Shown: positions 52,656-60,294 of the stretch, piece after piece | How the letters are laid out: every line of letters begins with the position of its first letter | Numbering within the stretch: position 1 is the stretch's first letter | Assembly (NCBI GenBank): GCA_013036995.1 | Contig: JAAOXG010000020.1 | Coordinates: 248,001 to 312,000 of the forward strand | From: Lacrimispora defluvii | GTDB taxonomy: Bacteria; Bacillota; Clostridia; Lachnospirales; Lachnospiraceae | Length of the DNA: 64,000 nucleotides | Direction: 5' to 3' | The notes under the pieces: model-generated | Database searches by the model: none | What the model was told of the DNA's origin: nothing | The model's input: the letters and a program-made list of their open reading frames with translations, nothing else | Position numbers and translations under genes: made by a program

Positions 52656-54038
52656 ATGGCAGATTGGAAGAAAAATGACAGGATCCAGGTAATAATTGAG
52701 GATCTAAGTGAGACAGGAGAAGGAATTGGTAAAACTGACGGTTTCACCTGGTTTATAAAGGATACCGTAATCGGTGATCATGTGGAAGCAAAGGCAATGA
52801 AGGTGAAAAAAAATTATGGCTTTGCACATTTAGAACAAATAATCAAGCCCTCAGAAAGCAGAATTACCCCCCTGTGCCCGGTGGCGAAGCAGTGCGGAGG
52901 CTGCCAGCTTCAGACCATGAGCTACGAAGAGGAACTTCGATATAAGGAACGCAAAATCTATGGCAATATAACCCGGATCGGCGGATTTCAAGATGTTCCC
53001 ATGCTTCCCATAATGGGGATGGACGAGCCATGGAGATATCGGAATAAAGCACAGTTTCCCTGGGGGCTGGATAAGGATGGGAAACCTGTGGCAGGCTTTT
53101 ATGCAGGAAGGACTCATGCTATTATCGGGTGCGAGGACTGTTTGTTAGGGGTGGAAGAGAACCGGGAAGTTTTAGGCCGTATTAAGGCCCACATGGAGCG
53201 ATACCATCTGGCTCCCTATGATGAGAGCACTCATAAGGGACTGATCCGCCATACTCTGATCCGGAAAGGATTTCAGACAGGTGAGCTGATGGTGTGTCAG
53301 GTGATTAACGGGAATCAGCTGCCCCACAGTGAGGAGCTGGTGAAAAGCCTGCTTGAGATCCCGGGAATGACAAGTATATCTCTGAATGTAAATAAGGAAC
53401 AGACCAATGTGATTCTGGGTAACAAGGTGGAGAATCTTTTCGGCCCCGGATATATCACCGATTATATTGGTTCCGTTCAATACCGCATTTCACCTCTTTC
53501 TTTTTATCAGGTCAATCCGGTACAGACTAAGAAGCTATATGAAACTGCTTTGGAGTATGCGGGACTTACCGGAGGTGAGACGGTATGGGATCTGTATTGC
53601 GGAATTGGTACGATTTCTTTGTTTCTGGCGCAGAAAGCTAAGAAGGTCTATGGTGTGGAAATCGTTCCACAGGCGATTGATGATGCAAGGGAGAATGCAA
53701 GGTTAAATGGAATTGAGAACGCAGAGTTTTTTGTAGGGAAGGCGGAGAAGGTACTGCCGGAGCAGTTTGAAAAGAATCAAGTCTATGCGGACGTGATTGT
53801 TGTGGACCCGCCAAGAAAAGGGTGCGATGAAAAATGCCTGGAGACCATTGTGAAGATGGGACCGAAGCGGGTGGTGTATGTCAGCTGTGACTCTGCGACG
53901 TTAGCAAGAGATTTGAAGTATCTGGCGGAGAGCGGGTATGAGCTTGTGCGGGTGAGGGGGTGTGATATGTTTCCCTGGACGACGCACGTTGAGACGGTAG
54001 TATTGATGTCAAGGGTTAAGGTAAATACGATGTTTTAG
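52656..54038 (+). CDS. rlmD: 23S rRNA (uracil-C5)-methyltransferase, RlmD/RumA family
   Basis: 460 residues. An N-terminal TRAM domain (RIQVIIEDLSETGEGIGKTDG) is followed by an iron-sulfur cluster motif CPVAKQCGGCQ with the fourth cysteine probably in CEDCLLG. The methylase domain has DLYCGIGTISLFL (SAM), VVDPPRKGC and the nucleophile in YVSCDSATLARDL. It methylates a specific uridine in 23S rRNA. ATG 52656 follows TTGGAGG; the longer frame to 52467 runs back through the terminator into the helicase gene. Confidence 0.9.
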   Translation: MADWKKNDRIQVIIEDLSETGEGIGKTDGFTWFIKDTVIGDHVEAKAMKVKKNYGFAHLEQIIKPSESRITPLCPVAKQCGGCQLQTMSYEEELRYKERKIYGNITRIGGFQDVPMLPIMGMDEPWRYRNKAQFPWGLDKDGKPVAGFYAGRTHAIIGCEDCLLGVEENREVLGRIKAHMERYHLAPYDESTHKGLIRHTLIRKGFQTGELMVCQVINGNQLPHSEELVKSLLEIPGMTSISLNVNKEQTNVILGNKVENLFGPGYITDYIGSVQYRISPLSFYQVNPVQTKKLYETALEYAGLTGGETVWDLYCGIGTISLFLAQKAKKVYGVEIVPQAIDDARENARLNGIENAEFFVGKAEKVLPEQFEKNQVYADVIVVDPPRKGCDEKCLETIVKMGPKRVVYVSCDSATLARDLKYLAESGYELVRVRGCDMFPWTTHVETVVLMSRVKVNTMF

Positions 54039-54067
54039 GGATAAAAAACTTTATAAATAAAGGGTTT

Positions 54068-54120
54068 CCGTGATTTGAGATCTGGTTTCAAGCCGGCAGG
54101 ATAATCACGGATTTTTATTT
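54068..54120 (+). terminator. Terminator after rlmD
   Basis: TCCGTGATT (54068-54076) pairs with AATCACGGA (54103-54111), followed by a T-rich tail. Confidence 0.8.
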
Positions 54121-54180
54121 TGTGGGAACTTATCCAAGATAGGCAGGTTAGATGATTAAGAAGATGATATGGATATTGAT

Positions 54181-54225
54181 GTGGTGAGTTGACACGATTG
54201 CTGGCAAAAACGTGGTGAGTTGACA
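54181..54225 (+). repeat. Two direct copies of GTGGTGAGTTGACA
   Basis: Exact copies at 54181-54194 and 54212-54225, starting 31 bp apart. The second runs into TTGACA-N7-TGTCAA (54220-54238). Multiple internal repeats of this kind occur at the ends of some insertion sequences, but no transposase is nearby. Confidence 0.6.
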
Positions 54226-54286
54226 GGGTAGTTGTCAAGTTTAAACTAGAACAAATGACAACAAACAACATAAAACATGTTGAAAA

Positions 54287-54315
54287 TTGCAATAAACTAT
54301 GCTAAAATATATAAT
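54287..54315 (+). promoter_or_regulatory. Promoter of the HTH-methyltransferase operon
   Basis: TTGCAA (54287-54292), 17-bp spacer, TATAAT (54310-54315), about 40 bases before the HTH gene. Confidence 0.55.
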
Positions 54316-54357
54316 AGAACGCTATTAAACTATACTAACTGGTCTTGAGGTGAAGAA

Positions 54358-54549
54358 ATGATAGAGCAGAATGAGAAATGGATAAATATTGATGAGGCTG
54401 CTGAATATTTAGGGGTTAAGCCAGGAACTGTGCGTGATTGGATTAGAAAAGGCAAAGGAATCCCAGCTCATAAAATCGGCAAACAATGGAAATTTAAATG
54501 CGTTGAGCTAGATGATTGGGTTAAGAGTGGGAAGAGTGCTATTGACTAG
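54358..54549 (+). CDS. Small excisionase-family helix-turn-helix protein
   Basis: 63 residues, MerR/Xis-like winged helix: INIDEAAEYLGVKPGTVRDWIRKG, then IPAHKIGKQWKFKCVELDDWV. GAGGTGA precedes the ATG. It heads the methyltransferase operon with 28 bases to the next ATG. Proteins of this type serve as excisionases or as small regulators of restriction-modification genes. The position before a methyltransferase favours the regulator role here, but this is inference. Confidence 0.82.
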   Translation: MIEQNEKWINIDEAAEYLGVKPGTVRDWIRKGKGIPAHKIGKQWKFKCVELDDWVKSGKSAID

Positions 54550-54577
54550 ATACAAGGAAAGAGAGGCATCATGAAAA

Positions 54578-56041
54578 ATGGATTTAGGTCAAATATTTAC
54601 AAATAATCACGTTGCAAAATATATGGCGTCTCTATTTAATTTAGATAATGAGGATTCTATTTTAGATCCATGTTTTGGAGATGGAGTATTTCTAAAGGCT
54701 TGTTTGAGTCAAGGATACAATAATATATCTGGATACGAATTGGATGAAAATCTTTTTAATGAAGTACGAGCAATATATCCGGCGCTTGATTTATATAATG
54801 TAGACTTTTTAAATATAAATCGCGAAAAAAAATACGATGGAATTATTATGAATCCTCCTTATATAAGACAAGAAAAAATAGACGATCTTAAACACTATGG
54901 AATTACAAAAGAGATATTGAGAAAAAACAGCATTTTTGATAAGCTGCCTAAGACAGCTAATCTGTATATGTATTTTATATTTAAGGCAATTGATTTATTA
55001 AAAACCAAAGGTCAGTTAGTAGTGATTTTTCCAAGTAGCTGGTTGAAAACACGAAGTGGTAAATCTTTTGAAAAAACACTCTATTCACAATGTACTTTAA
55101 AACAACAGATCCATATATCGGGAGAAGTCTTTGAAAAGGAGGCATTAGTTGATGTTGTGATTCTAGATTTGATAAAAGGCAAAGTAGCAATTAAACCAGA
55201 AATAAAAAATTTAGAATTCACCAATAAACAGCTAGTTGATAAGGGGATCTTCAATGTTGAGGATGATTTGGGTTTTAGTGAAAGTTTCTCAAAGTATGCA
55301 CGCATAAGACGAGGTTTAACAACAGGCTTTAATGCTATGTTTATTAATCCTGTTGTTAAAGAAAGTTTATCAAAAGAGATGCTTGTACCTATTATTTCAT
55401 CTCCAAAAGCTATTAAGGGCTTCAACACTGAAGATGCAGAGGTAGATATGTTGTTTTCATTATCCAGAGATGATGAACTAAATGATGAAATATCTGCTTA
55501 TCTTACAAACTGGAAAAAATCGATTTTGCAGAAAGCTTCACCAATAACTTTGTATAAAAAAATTCAACAAGGAGTACCTTGGTATCTGATAAAGACAATT
55601 GATAGTAAAGGGATTCTGTTTAGTTATTTTGTACGAAATGACATGAAATTTATTGATAATGATTCAGGTACATTGGTACGAGATAATTTTTATATTATTT
55701 ATCCGAAAATTAATAGAATGTTGTTATTTGCACTACTTAATAATTACTATACATACTACCAACTTGAGAAATCAGGTAAAAAGTATGGTGCAGGATTATT
55801 AAAATTACAGCGTTATGATATTGAAGATTTGATGTTTCCAGATATTAGTCAGATTTCTAGTCATGATCAAGTAAAAATCTGTAAACTTGCTGAAGAACTG
55901 TCATCTGAAGGCGATGCATCTTTAGTGAGAAAGATTACAGAAATTATTTCTTCTTACTCAAATGTGAGTTATGAAGAAGTTACAAATTGGTATAGCGAAA
56001 TAAAGAAACACAGATTGGAGGGTTACACAAATGGCAATTAG
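54578..56041 (+). CDS. DNA adenine-N6 methyltransferase (Eco57I/TaqI-like)
   Basis: 487 residues. SAM motif LDPCFGDG (residues 29-36), a GYELDEN acidic loop, catalytic NPPY at residues 92-95, and a C-terminal half likely to recognise DNA (RIRRGLTTGFNAMFI). This is the gamma-class layout of M.TaqI-like enzymes. No nuclease domain is visible. A 12-codon reading frame at 54571-54606 overlaps its start in another frame and has the better-spaced GAGAGG, so initiation may be coupled. It overlaps the cytosine methyltransferase gene by 11 bases. AT-rich. Confidence 0.85.
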   Translation: MDLGQIFTNNHVAKYMASLFNLDNEDSILDPCFGDGVFLKACLSQGYNNISGYELDENLFNEVRAIYPALDLYNVDFLNINREKKYDGIIMNPPYIRQEKIDDLKHYGITKEILRKNSIFDKLPKTANLYMYFIFKAIDLLKTKGQLVVIFPSSWLKTRSGKSFEKTLYSQCTLKQQIHISGEVFEKEALVDVVILDLIKGKVAIKPEIKNLEFTNKQLVDKGIFNVEDDLGFSESFSKYARIRRGLTTGFNAMFINPVVKESLSKEMLVPIISSPKAIKGFNTEDAEVDMLFSLSRDDELNDEISAYLTNWKKSILQKASPITLYKKIQQGVPWYLIKTIDSKGILFSYFVRNDMKFIDNDSGTLVRDNFYIIYPKINRMLLFALLNNYYTYYQLEKSGKKYGAGLLKLQRYDIEDLMFPDISQISSHDQVKICKLAEELSSEGDASLVRKITEIISSYSNVSYEEVTNWYSEIKKHRLEGYTNGN

Positions 56042-57116
56042 TGTCGTAAGTCTATTTTCTGGGGGCGGAGGGTTAGACCTTGGATTTAAAAAGGCAGGAT
56101 TCGATATTAAGTGGGCAATAGACAATAATAAAAATGCAGTGTCGACATATAAGAAAAATATTGGCAATCATATTGTTTGTGCTGATATTAATACCATTGA
56201 TTTGGAAAGCATACCTCATGCTGATGTCGTTATAGGAGGGCCGCCTTGTCAGTCATTTTCTCTTGCAGGAAAAAGAGATGTTGAAGATGAGAGAGGTCAA
56301 TTGGTTTGGAGATATATTCAAATCATTAAGCAAGTAGATCCAAAGGCGTTTGTCTTTGAAAATGTAACAGGTATTCTTTCAGCTAAAAATGCAAAGGGAG
56401 AGAAGGTTGTTGAACTTTTAAAAAGTGCTTTTATTGAAATTGGTTATTCAATTTCAACTAAGGTAGTGAATGCAGCTGATTACGGAATTCCTCAAAAAAG
56501 AAAAAGGGTTATTATTGTTGGATTGAAAGACGGATATTCTTTTCAATTCCCAACAGAAACGCATTGTGAAGATGGAACTGGTCTTAAACGTTATGTAAGT
56601 GTTGAAGAGGCGCTAGGAGATTTACCTTTAGCCGTAGAGGATGAAAAGGGAGTTACTGAATATTTGGTGGAAGCCCAAAGTGAATACCAAGGTAAAATGA
56701 GATGCGAAGGGAAAATCACAGAACACTTTATACCTCAAATGAGTGAGCTTGATAAGTATATTATTTCACACGTTAAGCCTGGCGGAAATTATATGGACGT
56801 TCCCGCAGACGTGAACTCAGCAAGAATTAGAAGGCTACAGAGAGATGGGGGACATACAACTTGTTACGGTCGCTTAAAGCCAGATGAACCGTCGTATACT
56901 ATTAATACGTATTTTAATAGACCGAATGTAGGTTGTAATATACATTATTCTGAAGACCGTCTAATAACGGTTAGAGAAGCATTGAGATTACAATCCTTTC
57001 CTGATTCATATGAATTGGTATCATCGAGTAAGCAAGGCAAACACCTTATTGTAGGAAATGCTGTTCCTCCAATATTGGCAGAGATTATTGCTGAAAAACT
57101 AAAAAATTACATTTAG
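56031..57116 (+). CDS. DNA cytosine-5 methyltransferase
   Basis: 361 residues with all main C5-MTase motifs. SAM loop FSGGGGLDLGF at the N-terminus; catalytic Cys73 in GGPPCQSFS; FVFENVTGI (ENV); AADYGIPQKRKRVIIVG (QxRxR); and a C-terminal IVGNAVPP. The target-recognition region lies between about residues 185 and 310. GGAGGG precedes the ATG inside the preceding gene. It is translated with its neighbours and should protect one strand or context of the site cut by the large protein downstream. Confidence 0.93.
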   Translation: MAISVVSLFSGGGGLDLGFKKAGFDIKWAIDNNKNAVSTYKKNIGNHIVCADINTIDLESIPHADVVIGGPPCQSFSLAGKRDVEDERGQLVWRYIQIIKQVDPKAFVFENVTGILSAKNAKGEKVVELLKSAFIEIGYSISTKVVNAADYGIPQKRKRVIIVGLKDGYSFQFPTETHCEDGTGLKRYVSVEEALGDLPLAVEDEKGVTEYLVEAQSEYQGKMRCEGKITEHFIPQMSELDKYIISHVKPGGNYMDVPADVNSARIRRLQRDGGHTTCYGRLKPDEPSYTINTYFNRPNVGCNIHYSEDRLITVREALRLQSFPDSYELVSSSKQGKHLIVGNAVPPILAEIIAEKLKNYI

Positions 57117-57127
57117 GAGGATAGCTT

Positions 57128-59680
57128 ATGTGGATTTCATACTCTGATTCAGAGGTTAATAAATTTCATCCTGTATGTGAGAGGGCATTGAATCAAGCTC
57201 TTCTCTTGCTTGCAATAGATAGTAAATATAGAGTTGTACATCATCAATACACTGGCTCGTTAGAGATGGATTATGTAATACAAAATATTAATACGGGAAA
57301 GTATCTCTGCGTTGTTGAGGTTAAAAGGACTCCATCTGACATCAATAGTGCGAGATATCAATTCCAAGCTATGTCGTACGTACAAATGAATGCTAACGAA
57401 TCAGAAAAGCCCTTCTATATTCTTACAAATTTAGAATATGCTTTTGCTTTCAGATATGATTCAAATAGGCCCCGTGTTTTTCAACAAATGCTAAAGCCAG
57501 GTCTTTCAAATATAGGTAGTTTTCTGAATGACGATGAAGAAACATTTACTAATAAGTTGGCAGAATATTTTAAGGAAAGAATCTCTGAATATTGTAATAA
57601 TTCATATGAATACTTGGTTACATTGGAAGAATTCGCAGGACATATGGAGCGAATTAAAGGGCAGCCAAAGAGGTGGAAAAGTCATCTGGCTGTATTACTA
57701 TATGAATATATTAGAGGAGCATTTACGTTTTTAAACAGAAATGATTTACCAGACATAAGAGTATTCCACAATAACATTGCAAGTATTTGTAATGAGGCAG
57801 CTAGAGTAAATTTTAAAGATATTTTTGATTACTCGGACGAAAAGTTTGAAAGAGAGTCTGATGTAGATAACTCTGCTCTTATCAATCTATATGATTTTGG
57901 GAATCAAAATGTTTCTGGAGATTCAGTAGCTGGTATTTTGCATCAGATAGTTTCTGCGGGTCATGAACATGAAGGTGAGGTTCCTACTGATTTAGAATTA
58001 GGCCGTATTGTTGCTGAATTAGCAAATTATATTAATGGTAATTTAAATGCCGATGACCTATTATGCGATCCTGCTGCAGGTAGTGGTAATCTAATTAGTT
58101 CAGCAGTAGAGACACTTAATTTAAGACCGACACAGATACTTGTAAATGACTGGAATCCTAAGCTTTTAGAATTATTATCTTTACGACTAGGATTGAATTT
58201 TGCTAGAACTATTTCACTTGTCAATTCCCCTGCAATACATAATAATAATGTTGCTGATTTGGAAAGAAGTTTTTTCAATAATGTAAAGATTATTGTAATG
58301 AATCCCCCTTTTGTGGCTGGAATTAATTGCGTAAATAGAAAACAAGAAATTTATAGAAAAATACATTCTTTGGTGGGAGAAAATACTAACACGAATATTG
58401 GCCAGATGCCTTTGGAGGCACCATTCCTAGAACTAATAACTTATCTGGTTAATCCAGGAACTACAATTGCTTGTGTCTTTCCTAAAACTCATCTTATGGC
58501 ACGAGGCAATGAAGCAAAGCTAATCAGAAAGTTAATTCTAAATAATTTAGGTTTAAGACTTGTGTTTACGTACCCAGGTAATGAAATATTTGATGAAGTT
58601 ATTAAGGATACCTGCGTTCTGGTCGGCAAAGCAATGCAACCCGGTGATTTTGTTGAAGTGATATCTAGTTATGAGAAGATACCAGATTTAGATACACAAC
58701 GTTTTTCGCAATCTTTAGCAAACGAATTTGCAGTTGATTTCACGTCAATGATGCCAGGTGTTGTAGCTAAAAAAATAGCGATCAATGAATTAAGAAACAG
58801 TATTACGGATGGTTGGCGTTCTTTGAATAGTGAGATGGTAAATGCAATAACTTTTGTAAAAGATAATTTTGAAACTGCAACATTAATGAGAACTTTAGGG
58901 GAGTATGATTTTCTAGTTAGACCTAAGCGTGGTAATGCAGGAAATAGTGGTGGCAGTGATATAATGTTTTTTAAATCAAGAGAAGAACTGTATAGTCAAT
59001 TCGATAATAGAGGTATAGTTCTAAAAGTAGGAATGAGAAATGCAAAAATAAATACTCTCGATATTGGTGAAGGTGACTCGAAATTTCTAGACGTGGCATC
59101 AAACAGTGAACAAACAATAGATGATATTATTAATGCCTATATTCAATTACCTGCTCGTGGAGGTAGACAACAAAGACTGGAAAAGACACATCAAGAGTGG
59201 AAGCAAATTTTACAAAGAGAAAGTCGTAATGGTTTCAGTCAAAATTCTGTTCTTGTTCCCCGTGCAATTAGAGCTTCAGGTAAAGCGTATTTATCTAGAA
59301 ATCAGGTATTTGTTTCAACAAATTTTGTTGTATATACATTGCCAACATATGAGGAGGCTTTGCTACTATCTTCGTGGATGACAACTATTTTTTATCAGTT
59401 AATCTGCGAAGTAACATCTAAAGACCAAGAAGGGATGAGGAAGATGGAGGTTGCTGATATTAATACAACTCTTATTCCTCAACTTGATATGATTTCTGTA
59501 AATACACTGAATCGCATAAGGGCAATAAAAGAGGAGATCATATTTCTTAATTTAAAAAACCCTGAAATTAGAGAAATTGATAAAATATGGGCTGAAGAAC
59601 TGTTTGGTGGCATGTCTAATGGAATTTTAGAAAATGCTAAAAGATTGTTAGGTTTCTTAGCGCACAGAAGAAATCCATAA
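57128..59680 (+). CDS. Nuclease-adenine methyltransferase fusion (type IIG-like restriction enzyme)
   Basis: 850 residues. The N-terminus has a PD-(D/E)xK-type nuclease signature: Asp48, then Glu64-x-Lys66 in VVEVKR, and glutamines in YQFQAMSYV. The middle has the SAM motif DPAAGSG (from residue 314) and catalytic NPPF (392-395) of an N6-adenine methylase, followed by a long C-terminal region likely to recognise DNA. It combines cutting and modification in one chain, as in type IIG enzymes. The genes upstream supply two separate methyltransferases. TAGGAGG precedes the ATG. AT-rich, probably transferred. Confidence 0.78.
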   Translation: MWISYSDSEVNKFHPVCERALNQALLLLAIDSKYRVVHHQYTGSLEMDYVIQNINTGKYLCVVEVKRTPSDINSARYQFQAMSYVQMNANESEKPFYILTNLEYAFAFRYDSNRPRVFQQMLKPGLSNIGSFLNDDEETFTNKLAEYFKERISEYCNNSYEYLVTLEEFAGHMERIKGQPKRWKSHLAVLLYEYIRGAFTFLNRNDLPDIRVFHNNIASICNEAARVNFKDIFDYSDEKFERESDVDNSALINLYDFGNQNVSGDSVAGILHQIVSAGHEHEGEVPTDLELGRIVAELANYINGNLNADDLLCDPAAGSGNLISSAVETLNLRPTQILVNDWNPKLLELLSLRLGLNFARTISLVNSPAIHNNNVADLERSFFNNVKIIVMNPPFVAGINCVNRKQEIYRKIHSLVGENTNTNIGQMPLEAPFLELITYLVNPGTTIACVFPKTHLMARGNEAKLIRKLILNNLGLRLVFTYPGNEIFDEVIKDTCVLVGKAMQPGDFVEVISSYEKIPDLDTQRFSQSLANEFAVDFTSMMPGVVAKKIAINELRNSITDGWRSLNSEMVNAITFVKDNFETATLMRTLGEYDFLVRPKRGNAGNSGGSDIMFFKSREELYSQFDNRGIVLKVGMRNAKINTLDIGEGDSKFLDVASNSEQTIDDIINAYIQLPARGGRQQRLEKTHQEWKQILQRESRNGFSQNSVLVPRAIRASGKAYLSRNQVFVSTNFVVYTLPTYEEALLLSSWMTTIFYQLICEVTSKDQEGMRKMEVADINTTLIPQLDMISVNTLNRIRAIKEEIIFLNLKNPEIREIDKIWAEELFGGMSNGILENAKRLLGFLAHRRNP

Positions 59681-59701
59681 TGTATTAATGGAGGTGCATT
59701 G

Positions 59702-60247
59702 ATGGCCAGATGGAACAGTGCGGGTATACCACATAAAGGGTGGAAATATCTTGGCATGGAAGATTTAGGCGAGGATTTGTTACCTGATGAAGAAGTTGAA
59801 TACGAGCAATGTGAGATGTGTGGCAAAGAGAAAATACGCTATGTTCACCTGTTGGAGCATCCAGATTATCATGGTGAAATACGCGTGGGTTGTGTTTGTG
59901 CCTCTAAAATGATTGATGATTATGTCAATCCACAGGAGCGAGAGAAGGATTTAAAAAATCGTATAAATCGCAAGAAAAACTTTTTGAAACAAGAATGGAG
60001 ATATAAACCGGATACTGGAAACTATACACTTCGATACAAAGGCGATTATATCACTATCATGAAGAGTAGTTTTGGTGCGGGTTGGGGTGTCATTTTTCAA
60101 GGTGAACGCAAATGGGACTATCATGGCAAGAAGATTACTGACCTTCATTCGGCAAAGATAGTGGCATTTGATTTATTCGATGAACTCCACGAATCAAATC
60201 ATCAGGCGCAACCGTACTGGGATGGGATTCGCTGGATTTATTATTAA
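59702..60247 (+). CDS. Small protein with cysteine motif, function unknown
   Basis: 181 residues. A likely metal site is formed by CEMCGK near residue 39 and GCVCASKM near 64, with HPDYHGEIRV between them. The rest is charged, with an aromatic C-terminal half (KSSFGAGWGVIFQGE) and ends in WDGIRWIYY. I do not recognise a family. ATG 59702 lies after GGAGGTGC; TTG 59699 is too close to it. Its position 21 bases after the restriction gene suggests co-transcription and possibly a role in the same system. Confidence 0.7.
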   Translation: MARWNSAGIPHKGWKYLGMEDLGEDLLPDEEVEYEQCEMCGKEKIRYVHLLEHPDYHGEIRVGCVCASKMIDDYVNPQEREKDLKNRINRKKNFLKQEWRYKPDTGNYTLRYKGDYITIMKSSFGAGWGVIFQGERKWDYHGKKITDLHSAKIVAFDLFDELHESNHQAQPYWDGIRWIYY

Positions 60248-60294
60248 TTTATAATAAATTTAGCTGGGATTATCTCAGGATAGGAGGATTGCAT

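Larger units (their letters stand above)
54039..54357 (+). other. Gene-free stretch between the core genome and the accessory block
   Basis: No credible gene. It holds the rlmD terminator (54068-54120), two copies of a 14-bp repeat (54181-54225) ending in an inverted TTGACA/TGTCAA element, and an AT-rich promoter region (54287-54315). Base composition changes here from core-like to strongly AT-rich, so a mobile-element border may lie in it. Confidence 0.6.
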
